Below, one piece after another: positions 40,335 to 48,923 of a DNA stretch of 64,000 nucleotides. The stretch is taken from assembly GCA_963710975.1 (NCBI GenBank), contig CAVQCG010000004.1, positions 1 to 64,000 of the forward strand, given 5' to 3'. The translations under genes were made by a program, and so were the position numbers. Positions within the stretch are counted from its first letter, which is position 1. Each line of letters opens with the position of its first letter. The DNA comes from JBBQXH01 sp963710975. Lineage in GTDB: Bacteria; Actinomycetota; Thermoleophilia; Gaiellales; Gaiellaceae. The notes beneath the pieces were generated by a model. That model was not told where the DNA came from, ran no database searches, and saw nothing but the letters and a program-made list of their open reading frames with translations.

Positions 40335-41141
40335 GTGGTGACGCGAGCGAAGCGCGACTACTACGAGGTGCTCGGTGTGCCGCGTGACGCCGACCGCGAG
40401 CTCGTCAAGCGGGCATTCCGCGCGCTCGCGGCGGAGGTGCACCCAGACGTCTCGAGCGATCCGGATGCCGGGGAGAAGTTCCGGGAGCTCGCCGAAGCCT
40501 ACGAGGTGCTCTCGCACCCGTCGGCGCGCGAACGGTACGACCGCCTCGGCTACCGGGGGAACGGGCTCTTCGACGACCTTCTCAGCGCGCACGGGGCGGC
40601 TCCACCACGTCCAGGGGAGCGCGGAGCCGACGTTCTCGTCGAGGCGAGCCTCGACTTCGTCGAAGCCACCCGGGGAACGGCCCGCAGCCTTCGCTATCGC
40701 GCGGTGGTCGAATGTGACGCGTGCGCCGGGAGCGGCGCCGGCCCCGGCAGCAGGCGGACGACGTGCTCGGGCTGTGCAGGCGCCGGCCGGGTCCGCGAGG
40801 TGGGAAGCGCCGCGCGCGGCCGGTTCATCCGATTCCAGGAGTGTGCCCGGTGCCGCGGCAAGGGAACCGTTGTCGATCGCCCATGCCCCGCCTGCGTCGG
40901 GAACGGTCGGATGGAGGAGGACCTTTCCACCCACGTCACCGTTCCGGCCGGGGTCGAGGACGGCGACGAGATCAGGCTCGAGGGGGAGGGGCACGCAGGC
41001 GGGCGTGGAGGGCCGCCGGGTGACGTCATCGTCAGGCTGTGCGTGCGGCCGGCTCCGGACTCGCCGCTGCTGCGTCACCTGGCAGCGGCCGGGGCGCTCT
41101 GCGGTGTCGGCCTCGTCGTCGTCACGCTGCTCCTTCACTGA
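40335..41141 (+). CDS. DnaJ-like co-chaperone with C-terminal membrane anchor
   Basis: 268 residues against about 375 for DnaJ. J domain at residues 7-70 (DYYEVLGVPRDADRELVKRA, HPD in AEVHPDVSS). The Gly/Phe linker is nearly absent. Four zinc-finger repeats follow: CDACAGSG, CSGCAGAG, CARCRGKG, CPACVGNG. One substrate-binding subdomain remains (LSTHVTVPAGVEDGDEIRLE, then GGPPGDVIVRLCVR), then instead of the second subdomain and dimerisation tail there is a hydrophobic segment, LAAAGALCGVGLVVVTLLLH, ending the protein. It should stimulate DnaK ATPase at the membrane. No dnaK or grpE is nearby. Confidence 0.85.
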   Translation: MVTRAKRDYYEVLGVPRDADRELVKRAFRALAAEVHPDVSSDPDAGEKFRELAEAYEVLSHPSARERYDRLGYRGNGLFDDLLSAHGAAPPRPGERGADVLVEASLDFVEATRGTARSLRYRAVVECDACAGSGAGPGSRRTTCSGCAGAGRVREVGSAARGRFIRFQECARCRGKGTVVDRPCPACVGNGRMEEDLSTHVTVPAGVEDGDEIRLEGEGHAGGRGGPPGDVIVRLCVRPAPDSPLLRHLAAAGALCGVGLVVVTLLLH

Positions 41142-41177
41142 ACCGAGCGCGTGCGGCGTGAGGTCGCGGACCTTCGT

Positions 41178-41183
41178 TACCCT
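41178..41183 (+). promoter_or_regulatory. -10 hexamer TACCCT for the class V aminotransferase-serA pair
   Basis: TACCCT, then ccgttc, then GTG 41190. Confidence 0.5.
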
Positions 41184-41189
41184 CCGTTC

Positions 41190-42347
41190 GTGACGCCTCC
41201 CAAGGGCTACCTCATGACCCCAGGGCCGACGCCCATCCCGCCCGAGGTCGAGGCGGCGATGGCCGAGCCGATCGTCTACCACCGGGGGCCCGAGTTCGCG
41301 GCAGTGCTCGCGCGGGTCTTCGACAGGCTGAAGGACGTCTTCCGCACGACGAACGACGTCATCCTCTTCACGACGTCCGGGAGCGGTGCGATGGATTCCG
41401 CCGTCGCCAACCTCTGCTCGCCGGGCGACCGCGTGCTCGTCGTGTCCGCTGGATACTTCGGCGAGCGCTGGGCCCAGATCGCCGAACGGTACGGGTGTGA
41501 CGTCGTCCACCTGCGGTACGAATGGGGCGAGACGCCAGACCCGGCCGAGGTCGGGGCGAAGCTCGCGGAGGTTGGCGGCGCGAGGGTCGTCTACTGCACG
41601 CAATGTGAAACGTCGACAGGCGTCGTGTCGGACGTCCGTGCGATCGCGGAGCACGCGGCGGCGGGAGGGGCGCTCAGCGTGGTCGACGCGATCTCGTGCC
41701 TGGGGGCTGTCCCGCTCGAGCAGGATCTCTGGGGGATCGATGTCGTCGTGTCCGGCTCCCAGAAGGCTCTGATGACGCCGCCCGGTCTCGCGTTCGCCTC
41801 GGTATCGGATGCAGCGCTGGCGGTCTCGAAGAACGCAACGTCGCCACGCTTCTACCTCGACTGGGATCGTGCCCTGAAGGCCCAATCCGACGGGAGAACG
41901 CCGTTCACCCCCGCCGTCTCGCTGATCCGGGGGCTCGATGTCGCCCTCGACCTGGTGCTCGAGGACGGGATCGAGGTCGCCTGGGACCGCGCCCGCCGGC
42001 TCGGGTTCGCGTGTCGTGAAGGCGTGAAGGCGATGGGGCTCGAGCTGTTCTCGCCGGACGAGGATCGGTCGGCAGTCGTCACGGCGATCCGCATCCCCGA
42101 CGGGGTCGACGGCGGCGCGATCGCTCGCTCGCTCCGTGACCGCTCGGGAGTCACGGTCGCCGGCGGCCAGGGAGCACTGAAGGGCACGATTTTGCGGGTC
42201 GGCCACATCGGGGCAATCGATCTGGATGACGTCGCGGCCGCGCTCGCTGCGCTCGAGCTTGCGGCCGCCGAGGCCGGAATCGCGGTCGAGCCGGGCGTTG
42301 CCGTCCCGCGGGCCCGCGAGGCGTTCGACGCGGGCGTCCGCGTCTGA
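41190..42347 (+). CDS. Class V aminotransferase, probable phosphoserine/serine-glyoxylate type
   Basis: 385 residues of the PLP fold-type I class V family. YLMTPGPTPIPPEVEAAMAE, FTTSGSGAMDSAVANLCSPG (phosphate contact), LSVVDAISCLGAVPLEQDLW with the ring-binding Asp, and SGSQKALMTPPGLAFASVSD with the PLP lysine. Sequence resembles serine-glyoxylate and alanine-glyoxylate enzymes. Direct overlap (TGATG) with serA suggests it works as the phosphoserine aminotransferase (SerC role) in serine synthesis, since no canonical serC is seen here. That role is inferred from context. Confidence 0.87.
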   Translation: MTPPKGYLMTPGPTPIPPEVEAAMAEPIVYHRGPEFAAVLARVFDRLKDVFRTTNDVILFTTSGSGAMDSAVANLCSPGDRVLVVSAGYFGERWAQIAERYGCDVVHLRYEWGETPDPAEVGAKLAEVGGARVVYCTQCETSTGVVSDVRAIAEHAAAGGALSVVDAISCLGAVPLEQDLWGIDVVVSGSQKALMTPPGLAFASVSDAALAVSKNATSPRFYLDWDRALKAQSDGRTPFTPAVSLIRGLDVALDLVLEDGIEVAWDRARRLGFACREGVKAMGLELFSPDEDRSAVVTAIRIPDGVDGGAIARSLRDRSGVTVAGGQGALKGTILRVGHIGAIDLDDVAAALAALELAAAEAGIAVEPGVAVPRAREAFDAGVRV

Positions 42348-43939
42348 TGGACTCGAACGGGCGGCCTCACGTGCTCGTGCGCGAGCGCATCGCAGAGGCC
42401 GGGGTCGACTTCCTGCGGGCGCGCTTCGACGTCGAGGTCGATTTCGACGGCGACCTCGCCGCGCAGATCGAGGACTACGACGCGATCATCGTTCGCAGCG
42501 CGACCCGCGTCACGGCAGAGCTGATCGAGCGTGCGCCTCGCCTGAAGGTGATCGGGCGTGCCGGCGTCGGGGTGGACAACGTCGACGTCTCGGCGGCGAC
42601 GAAGCGCGGGATCGTCGTCGTCAACGCTCCCCAGTCGACAGTCGTCTCCGCCGCCGAGCACACGATCGGGCTGCTGCTCGCGCTCGTCCGCTCGATCCCG
42701 CAGGCGTACGCCGCGCTGACGGAGGGCCGCTGGGAGCGCTCCCGCTTCGGCGGGGTCGAGCTCGCCGACAAGACGCTCGGCCTCGTGGGCTTCGGTCGTA
42801 TCGGGCAGCAGGTCGGGCGCCGGGCGCGAGGGCTTTCGATGCACGTCGTCGCGTACGACCCGTTCCTCGCCCCGGAACGGATGCGGGAGCTCGGAGTGGA
42901 GCCGGTGCGTAGCCTCGACGAGTTGCTCCGTGTCGCCGACGTGGTCTCGCTGCACTCGACCCTGACGCCCGAGACGCGGGCTCTGATCGGTCGGGACGAG
43001 ATCGCTCGGATGAAGGACGGGGTCCGGATCGTCAACGTGGCGCGCGGCGAGCTGATCGACGAAGACGCGCTCGTCGACGCACTCCGATCGGGAAAGGTGG
43101 CGGGAGCCGCGATCGACGTCTTCAGCCAGGAGCCTTACGCCGGTCCGCTGATCGGGCTCGACAACGTCGTCGTGACACCGCATCTCGGCGCGTCGACGCG
43201 GGAGGCGCAGGACCGGGCGGGCGTGATCGTCGCCGAGCAGGTTGCCGCCGCACTCGAAGGGCGTCTCGCATCCAACGCCGTCAACGTCCCGACCGTCCCG
43301 CCCGAGGAGCTCGAGTTCCTGGGGCCCTTCATGCCGCTCGCGTCGAAGCTCGGCGAGCTCGCGTTCGAGCTCGCGGGTGGAGTGCCCACGAGACTCGACT
43401 TCGCGTATCTCGGTGAGCTCGCCGATCGCGACACCCGTCTGCTCACGGTCGCAGCCCTGAACGGCGCATTCCGCGGACGGGTCGAGGAGGCGGTGAACCA
43501 TGTCAACGCGCCGGTGGTTGCACGTGAGCGCGGGATCGAGGTGCGCGAGGAGTCGGCGCGAGCGTCGCGTGACTTCACGAGCTTGATGGAGGTCACCGCG
43601 GTTGCAGGGGAGCGGGAGCTCCGGGTTGCGGGAACGACGATCGGGAGCGAGAACCGGCCCAGGCTCGTCAGCGCGCTGGGGTACGAGATCGAGATCGATC
43701 TCGAGCCGAACATGGTCTTCATCGTGAACGAGGATCAGCCCGGACGGATCGGTCGTGTCGGCACGATGCTCGGTGAACGTGGTGTCAACATCGCGACGAT
43801 GGCGGTCTCGCGAAACCGCGCCGGCGCCAATGCCCTGATGACGTTGACGGTCGATACGCCGCTTCCGCCGGATCTCGTGGCTCGGCTCCGTGCGGAGCCG
43901 GGCTTCGTCGAGGTCACGTTGATCACCCTCGAGGATTAG
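42347..43939 (+). CDS. serA: D-3-phosphoglycerate dehydrogenase
   Basis: 530 residues, the long actinobacterial form. Catalytic domain halves: VLVRERIAEAGVDFLRARFD and IIVRSATRVTAELIERAPRL; LGLVGFGRIGQQVGRRARGL binds NAD; NVARGELIDEDALVDALRSG and TPHLGASTREAQDRAGV hold the catalytic Arg, Glu and His. Then the intervening (ASB) domain and a C-terminal ACT domain (MVFIVNEDQPGRIGRVGTML), which usually mediates serine feedback. First committed step of serine synthesis. Starts one base into the preceding stop codon. Confidence 0.95.
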   Translation: MDSNGRPHVLVRERIAEAGVDFLRARFDVEVDFDGDLAAQIEDYDAIIVRSATRVTAELIERAPRLKVIGRAGVGVDNVDVSAATKRGIVVVNAPQSTVVSAAEHTIGLLLALVRSIPQAYAALTEGRWERSRFGGVELADKTLGLVGFGRIGQQVGRRARGLSMHVVAYDPFLAPERMRELGVEPVRSLDELLRVADVVSLHSTLTPETRALIGRDEIARMKDGVRIVNVARGELIDEDALVDALRSGKVAGAAIDVFSQEPYAGPLIGLDNVVVTPHLGASTREAQDRAGVIVAEQVAAALEGRLASNAVNVPTVPPEELEFLGPFMPLASKLGELAFELAGGVPTRLDFAYLGELADRDTRLLTVAALNGAFRGRVEEAVNHVNAPVVARERGIEVREESARASRDFTSLMEVTAVAGERELRVAGTTIGSENRPRLVSALGYEIEIDLEPNMVFIVNEDQPGRIGRVGTMLGERGVNIATMAVSRNRAGANALMTLTVDTPLPPDLVARLRAEPGFVEVTLITLED

Positions 43940-43942
43940 CTC

Positions 43943-44434
43943 TTGCCGCCGGGCGAGAAGCTGCCCGATCCGGTCGAGCGCGTCGCACGATTCCTGGCCG
44001 ACGCTCGCGCGGAGGCACGGCTGCAGGAATTCCGGTCGGGCACTCCAACGGCATCCGAGGCCGCGGACGCCATTGGCTGCGAGCTCGACCAGATCGTGAA
44101 GTCGCTGCTCTTCCTCTGTGACGACCAGCCGGTTCTCGTGCTCGTTCCCGGCTCGCGCCGAGCCGACCCGACGAAGATCGCGGCGGCAGTCGGTGCGACG
44201 AACGCAAAGATCGCACCGCCGCCCGTCGTTCTCCGGACGACGGGCTTCGACGTCGGCGGGGTTGCGCCGTTTCCGCAGCCAGGAGTCAAGGATGTGCTCA
44301 TCGACCAGTCCTTCGTCACGTGGCCGGAGGTGTGGACCGGCGCAGGCTCCGACCGCCACATGGCCGGCCTCGCCCCGGCGGAGCTGATCCGGCTCTCGCG
44401 CGGCCGCTCAGTCGACGTCTGCCGCGAGAGCTAG
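43943..44434 (+). CDS. YbaK/EbsC-family aminoacyl-tRNA deacylase
   Basis: 163 residues. FRSGTPTASEAADAIGCELD, QIVKSLLFLCDDQPVLVLVP, and GGVAPFPQPGVKDVLIDQSF fit the YbaK/ProX-like editing domain that hydrolyses mischarged aminoacyl-tRNA such as Cys-tRNA(Pro). The central Lys of QIVKSL is the conserved catalytic residue. The start is TTG 43943, three bases after serA, without a clear ribosome binding site; the frame does not open earlier. Probably co-transcribed with serA. Confidence 0.85.
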   Translation: MPPGEKLPDPVERVARFLADARAEARLQEFRSGTPTASEAADAIGCELDQIVKSLLFLCDDQPVLVLVPGSRRADPTKIAAAVGATNAKIAPPPVVLRTTGFDVGGVAPFPQPGVKDVLIDQSFVTWPEVWTGAGSDRHMAGLAPAELIRLSRGRSVDVCRES

Positions 44435-44447
44435 CCACGTGCGTGGA

Positions 44448-44453
44448 TAGGCT
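44448..44453 (+). promoter_or_regulatory. -10 hexamer TAGGCT for PPK2 gene (leaderless)
   Basis: TAGGCT, then gtcgccg, then GTG 44461. Confidence 0.6.
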
Positions 44454-44460
44454 GTCGCCG

Positions 44461-45277
44461 GTGGCGAAAGAGCGCAGCACGGGCGACCGTCTGAATCGGC
44501 GGATCTACGAGGGCGAGCTGGCGAGGCTTCAGGTCGAGCTGGCGCGCATGCTCGACTGGGTTCGGGCGGAGGGCGTCAGGGTGGCAGTCGTGTTCGAGGG
44601 TCGCGACGCGGCAGGGAAGGGCGGAGTGATCAAGCGGATCGCCGAACGGCTCAACCCGCGCTACTGCCGAATCGTCGCCCTGCCGGCGCCAACCGAGCGA
44701 GAGCGCACCCAGTGGTACTTCCAGCGCTACGTCGAGCACATGCCTGCGGGCGGCGAGATCGTCCTCTTCGACCGGAGCTGGTACAACCGTGCGGGCGTCG
44801 AGCGTGTCATGGGCTTCTGCACGCCACAGGAGTACAAGCGCTTCCTCGCCCAGTGCCCGCAGTTCGAGCGGCTGCTCGTCGAAGACGGGCTTCATCTCGT
44901 CAAGTACTGGTTCTCGGTCAGCGACGAGGAGCAGGAGCGGCGTTTCAAGGACGAGGGTTGACGACCCGACGAGACGCTGGAAGCTGTCCGGCATGGACCT
45001 CGAGTCACGCCGTCGCTACGTGGACTACTCGCGGGCGAAGGACGAGATGTTCGTGCACACGGACATGCCCGAAGCGCCCTGGTGGGTGGTCGAAGCCGAC
45101 GACAAGCGCCGCGCTCGCATCAACTGCATCGCGCATCTCCTCGGCACGGTTCCCTGGAAGTACCGCGACCCGGACCCGATCGAGCTTCCCGAGCGCCAGG
45201 ACGACGAGGGGTACCGCCGTCCGGACAGATCGACGCAGACCTACGTGCCCGATCACGCCGCGACGCTCGACCTCTGA
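44461..45277 (+). CDS. Polyphosphate kinase 2 family protein, one frameshift
   Basis: About 270 residues. VAVVFEGRDAAGKGGVIKRI is the Walker A loop, LPAPTERERTQWYFQRYVEH and IVLFDRSWYNRAGVERVMGF (Walker B and lid) are the PPK2 hallmarks. It transfers phosphate between polyphosphate and nucleotides. Near 44955 the frame ends early in FKDEG-stop, while the next frame gives RVDDPTRRWKLSGMDLESRR and AKDEMFVHTDMPEAPWWVVE to 45277, the expected C-terminal half. One inserted base restores it. Confidence 0.87.
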
Positions 45278-45298
45278 CCATCGCCCGGAGCGGCGGGA

Positions 45299-45304
45299 TA
45301 AGCT
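45299..45304 (+). promoter_or_regulatory. -10 hexamer TAAGCT for ilvE (leaderless)
   Basis: TAAGCT, then actcggc, then GTG 45312. Confidence 0.55.
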
Positions 45305-45311
45305 ACTCGGC

Positions 45312-46241
45312 GTGGAGCCAACCGCCTCCATCTGGATGAACGGTCAGCTCGTCGACTGGGACGACGCGACGGTCCACGTCGGCTCGCACGGTCTCCACTA
45401 CGGCTCGGGTGTCTTCGAGGGCGTGCGCTGCTACGAGACGCCCACCGGCCCTGCCGTGTTCCGGCTCACCGATCACATACGCCGGCTCGAGACGTCCGCG
45501 TCGCTGATCTACATGACGCTCCCATACTCGGTCGACGAGCTCGTCAAGGGCACGCTCGACCTGCTCTCGTCGAACGGGCTCCCCGCGTGCTACATCCGAC
45601 CGATCGCCTTCTACGGGTACGGAACCCTTGGCGTGCCTCCCCGGGAGAACCCCGTCGAGGTGGTCATCATGAGCTGGCCCTGGGGAACCTATCTCGGCGC
45701 GGAAGCGCTCGAGAAGGGGATACGAGCGAAGGTCTCGACCTGGCGGCGGGTGGGGCCGAACACGATCCCGCACGCGGCCAAGGCGACGGGCGTCTATCTC
45801 AACTCGATGCTCGCCGTGCTCGAGGCCTCGCGGGCGGGGTACGAGGAGGCAATCCTCCTCACCGAGGACGGCTACGTCGGCGACGGCTCGGGCGAGAACC
45901 TGTTCATGGTCAAGAACGGCGTCATCTACACGCCCGATCTCTCCGCGTCGATCCTCCCCGGCATCACGCGCGACTCCGTCATGCACATCGCGCGAGACCT
46001 CGGCTACGAGGTCGTCTCGAAGCCGCTGATCCGGACCGACCTCTACGTCGCCGACGAGCTCTTCATGACCGGCACAGCCGCCGAAGTGACGCCGATCCGC
46101 TCGGTCGACGATCACGAGATCGGCGATCCCGGGCCGATCACGAAAGCGATCCAGGACACCTACCTGGCGACCGTGACCGGACGAGACCCGCAGTATTCCC
46201 ACTGGCTCGAACAGGTTCCGACGTCGGTTCCGGGACCCTGA
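45312..46241 (+). CDS. ilvE: Branched-chain amino acid aminotransferase
   Basis: 309 residues, PLP fold-type IV. IWMNGQLVDWDDATVHVGSH, GSGVFEGVRCYETPTGPAVF with the conserved FEGxR, NTIPHAAKATGVYLNSMLAV with the PLP lysine in AAKATG, and EAILLTEDGYVGDGSGENLF are all class IV IlvE signatures. It performs the last step of Leu, Ile and Val synthesis. The start is set by the hexamer 7 bases upstream. The stop overlaps the start of the DegT-type gene. Confidence 0.93.
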   Translation: MEPTASIWMNGQLVDWDDATVHVGSHGLHYGSGVFEGVRCYETPTGPAVFRLTDHIRRLETSASLIYMTLPYSVDELVKGTLDLLSSNGLPACYIRPIAFYGYGTLGVPPRENPVEVVIMSWPWGTYLGAEALEKGIRAKVSTWRRVGPNTIPHAAKATGVYLNSMLAVLEASRAGYEEAILLTEDGYVGDGSGENLFMVKNGVIYTPDLSASILPGITRDSVMHIARDLGYEVVSKPLIRTDLYVADELFMTGTAAEVTPIRSVDDHEIGDPGPITKAIQDTYLATVTGRDPQYSHWLEQVPTSVPGP

Positions 46242-47356
46242 CCCGAACGGTTCCGCTCTCGAAGCCCTATCTGGGCGCGCGGGAGGAGGAGCTCGTCCTC
46301 GAGGCGCTCCGCTCCGGGCGGCTCGCGCTCGGGCCGATGATCGACCGCTTCGAACGAGCGGTGGCTGATCGCACCGGAGCCCCGTTCGTCGCTGCGGTGT
46401 CGAGTGGCACGGCAGGTCTTCATCTCTGCGTTCGCCTCGCAGGCCTCGGGCCCGGCGACGAGGTGATCACCTCGCCGTTCTCCTTCGTCGCGTCGGCCAA
46501 CTGCGTGATGTACGAGGGTGCGACACCGGTCTTCGCCGACGTCGATCCGCGCACGCTGAACCTCGACCCGGCGGCTGTCTCCGCGGCAATCACACCCCGG
46601 ACCAGGGCGCTCGTCCTCGTCGACATCTTCGGCTACCCGTGCGAGCTCGATCCGCTCCTGGAGATCGCCGCTGCTCATGGCCTGGCTGTCATCGAGGACG
46701 CCTGTGAGGCGCTCGGCGCCGAGTACCGCGGCCGTCCGCTCGGCTCGTTCGACCATCCGGCGGTGTTCGCCTTCTACCCGAACAAGCAGGTGACGACGGG
46801 GGAGGGGGGAGCGATCTCAGTGCACACGGAGGAGCAATGGCGCCTCCTCAAGAGTCTCGCGAATCAGGGACGCGCCGACTCCGGCGGATGGCTCGAGCAC
46901 GCCCGGTTCGGCTACAACTACCGCCTCGACGATCTGTCGGCCGCCGTCGGGGTCGCCCAGATGGAGAAGCTCGACGACATTCTCGCCCGTCGGGTCGCCG
47001 TGGCCGCATGCTACGCAGGTCTTCTCGACGGCGTCGACGGAGTCGAGCCGCCGCTTCCAGACGATGCGGATCACCGTCGGTCCTGGTTCGTCTATCCGGT
47101 CAGGCTGGCTCCTGCGATCGACCGGGAGCGCGTCATCGCCGAGCTGACCGAGCGAGGCATCGCCACGAGTCGCTACCTCCCGTCGATCCATCTCCAGCCC
47201 TACATGCGCGAGCGGTTCGGTTACCGCGAGGGCGTGCTCCCGGCCTCCGAGGAGGCAAGCCGCCGGATGCTGGCGTTGCCGTTCTTCCCCGAGCTCGCGC
47301 GGGACGATCAGGAGTATGTGGTCGACGAGCTTCGCGCGGCGGTCGAGCGTCAATAG
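46238..47356 (+). CDS. DegT/DnrJ/EryC1-type aminotransferase, probable CTG start
   Basis: About 372 residues of the PLP-dependent sugar aminotransferase family. VPLSKPYLGAREEELVLEAL, VAAVSSGTAGLHLCVRLAGL, IEDACEALGAEYRGRPLGSF and FAFYPNKQVTTGEGG, with the PLP lysine in PNKQVTTGEGG. It aminates a keto-sugar nucleotide for surface polysaccharides. No ATG, GTG or TTG lies at the right place. CTG 46238, overlapping the ilvE TGA as CTGA, mirrors the ATGA and GTGA overlaps used elsewhere here and gives a normal N-terminus. No other sugar genes are nearby. Confidence 0.88.
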   Translation: MTRTVPLSKPYLGAREEELVLEALRSGRLALGPMIDRFERAVADRTGAPFVAAVSSGTAGLHLCVRLAGLGPGDEVITSPFSFVASANCVMYEGATPVFADVDPRTLNLDPAAVSAAITPRTRALVLVDIFGYPCELDPLLEIAAAHGLAVIEDACEALGAEYRGRPLGSFDHPAVFAFYPNKQVTTGEGGAISVHTEEQWRLLKSLANQGRADSGGWLEHARFGYNYRLDDLSAAVGVAQMEKLDDILARRVAVAACYAGLLDGVDGVEPPLPDDADHRRSWFVYPVRLAPAIDRERVIAELTERGIATSRYLPSIHLQPYMRERFGYREGVLPASEEASRRMLALPFFPELARDDQEYVVDELRAAVERQ

Positions 47357-47853
47357 CCGCCGTACCCGCCCGCGCTCTTCTTCTCGACCGCGTCGCCCGA
47401 GTCTGAAACGGCGTACCACTCGGCGCCGAACGCCGTGGAGGCCTCGCCTGACGTGTCGCCGGGCTTCGCGTCCCCACTGAACAGATACAGCGGGTGCCCG
47501 TTGTAGGTCACCTGGAGCGATCCGTCTGGGCGGCTCACCGTCGCGAGCTTCGTCTCGTCGACGCCGCCTCCGGGCGTTGGCGAGCCGGTCACCGTGAGCG
47601 GAGGCCACGCCGAGGCGCAGGCCGCATTGCACGCGCTCATCCCGCTCGTGTCTTTCTCGAAGAGGTAGAGGGTCATGCCTCTGTCGTCGACCAGGATGTC
47701 TCCGAGATCGGTCCCGGCAACGTGGATCGTCCCGCTCCCCGCGGCCGGCGCCGAGACAGAGGTCGACCCGCCGGATCCTCCACCGCATGCTGCGGCCGCG
47801 AGGGCCAGAGCGACGGCTCCCACGAGTCCCGCACTCCGTCCGTGTCTGGTCAT
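47350..47853 (-). CDS. Secreted-repeat lipoprotein (Lipoprotein_15 type)
   Basis: 167 residues. A lipoprotein signal ends in LALAAAACGGG, with the lipobox Cys near residue 23. Two repeats follow: DILVDDRGMTLYLFEKDTSG with CNAACASAWPPLTVTGSP, and a partner ending HPLYLFSGDAKPGDTSG. The pattern LYLFxxD...C...C...WPP is the PF03640 repeat, found in exported proteins, some proposed to bind heme. GGAAGGAG precedes the ATG. Overlaps the convergent aminotransferase by seven bases; divergent from the RemA-like gene. Confidence 0.85.
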   Translation of the reverse strand: MTRHGRSAGLVGAVALALAAAACGGGSGGSTSVSAPAAGSGTIHVAGTDLGDILVDDRGMTLYLFEKDTSGMSACNAACASAWPPLTVTGSPTPGGGVDETKLATVSRPDGSLQVTYNGHPLYLFSGDAKPGDTSGEASTAFGAEWYAVSDSGDAVEKKSAGGYGGY

Positions 47854-47924
47854 TGCCGTCTCCTTCCGCCTGCCGAGATGCGTCATCCACGCATACGGCT
47901 CTCGACCTGCGACGGTTTGGCCGC

Positions 47925-47930
47925 GATAAT
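47925..47930 (+). promoter_or_regulatory. -10 hexamer GATAAT for the RemA-like gene
   Basis: GATAAT, then cccctcg, then GTG 47938; no ribosome binding site. Confidence 0.5.
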
Positions 47931-47937
47931 CCCCTCG

Positions 47938-48339
47938 GTGACCGACGGCTCTCCGCGGATGGTCTTCCTCGGCTTTGGCAAGTACGCACGGGCCGATCGG
48001 ATCTACGCCCTCGAGCCGATAACCGACGACCGGCGCGGAAGCGGGCGCCGTACGCTCGTCTGGGTCGAGGGCATCGTCGAGCCGCTCGTGGCCTCGCGGA
48101 CGGAGCGCACGATCCTCGTCGACATGGGCCAGCAAGAGGCCGCGGGAACACAGCTCGTGGACCAGGCCGTCGCGCTTGCGGAGCGCGTGGTCGGCGACGC
48201 TGATCGCGTCGGCCCGCTGCTCAAGCGGTCGATCAAGGCGGAGGCCGCAGTCGATCTCGACGAGCTTGCACGCAGGGCTCGAAGGCTTCTCGAGGCGACG
48301 GCGTCCCCCGACGATGCGGAGCGCCTGTTCGACGAGTGA
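47938..48339 (+). CDS. RemA/DUF370-like regulator
   Basis: 133 residues. MVFLGFGKYARADRIYALEP, then RRTLVWVEGIVEPLVASRTE then RTILVDMG resembles the DUF370/RemA family (GFGN..SANRI...GRR...ITDS..ILS), whose Bacillus member is a DNA-binding activator of matrix genes. The C-terminal 50 residues are an extra helical tail not in RemA. GTG 47938 overlaps no gene; the stop overlaps mpg by GTGA, so the two are co-translated. Regulatory target unknown. Confidence 0.65.
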   Translation: MTDGSPRMVFLGFGKYARADRIYALEPITDDRRGSGRRTLVWVEGIVEPLVASRTERTILVDMGQQEAAGTQLVDQAVALAERVVGDADRVGPLLKRSIKAEAAVDLDELARRARRLLEATASPDDAERLFDE

Positions 48340-48923
48340 GCCTGGCCGAGGATTTCTTTGCCAGAAGCGTTCACGAGGTGGCGCCCGAGCTGATCGGCTC
48401 GACACTCCTCGTCGACGGGGTCGGCGGTCGTATCGTCGAGGTGGAGGCCTACGACGAGGACGATCCGGCGAGTCACAGCTTCCGTGGCCGGACTCCGCGA
48501 AACGGCGTCATGTTCGGACCACCGGGCCGGGCGTACGTGTACCGGTCGTACGGGATCCACTGGTGCGTCAATCTCGTCTGCGAGCCCGAAGGGCGTGCGG
48601 CAGCGGTCCTCCTCCGCGCGCTCGAGCCGATGCAGGGGATCGACGCGATGACCGAGCGAAGGGGCGTGGCGGATCCGCTTCTCCTCTGCGCCGGGCCCGG
48701 CCGCTTGTGTCAGGCGCTCAGCATTACGCGGGCTCACGACGGCCTGCCGCTCGACCGTCCGCCATTCTCGATCTCGGCGCCCGTCGAGGCCGCCGAGGTC
48801 GTCGCGACGACACGGATCGGGATCTCGACAGCGATCGACCGCCCCTGGCGATACTGCGAGCGGGGCAGCCGCTTCCTCTCCAGGCCGGCTCCCGGGGTCA
48901 GGCCTGGCCGACGAGGAGCTTGA
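48336..48923 (+). CDS. mpg: 3-methyladenine DNA glycosylase (AAG/MPG family)
   Basis: 195 residues. FFARSVHEVAPELIGSTLLV, RIVEVEAYDEDDPASHSFRG with the catalytic Glu in VEAY, and NGVMFGPPGRAYVYRSYGIH are the AAG-family signatures. It removes alkylated purines from DNA by hydrolysing the glycosidic bond. Starts at GTG 48336 inside the preceding stop. Overlaps the convergent penicillin-binding protein gene by 26 bases. Confidence 0.92.
   Translation: MSLAEDFFARSVHEVAPELIGSTLLVDGVGGRIVEVEAYDEDDPASHSFRGRTPRNGVMFGPPGRAYVYRSYGIHWCVNLVCEPEGRAAAVLLRALEPMQGIDAMTERRGVADPLLLCAGPGRLCQALSITRAHDGLPLDRPPFSISAPVEAAEVVATTRIGISTAIDRPWRYCERGSRFLSRPAPGVRPGRRGA

Noticed and set aside
39597..42206. 869-codon minus-strand open frame
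   Set aside because: Only its last 225 codons (from ATG 40274) look like a protein. The rest is antisense to the DnaJ-like and class V aminotransferase genes and arises from high GC at third positions.
41852..44359. 835-codon minus-strand open frame
   Set aside because: Entirely antisense to serA and YbaK, both certain genes; composition is Arg/Asp-rich with no domain.
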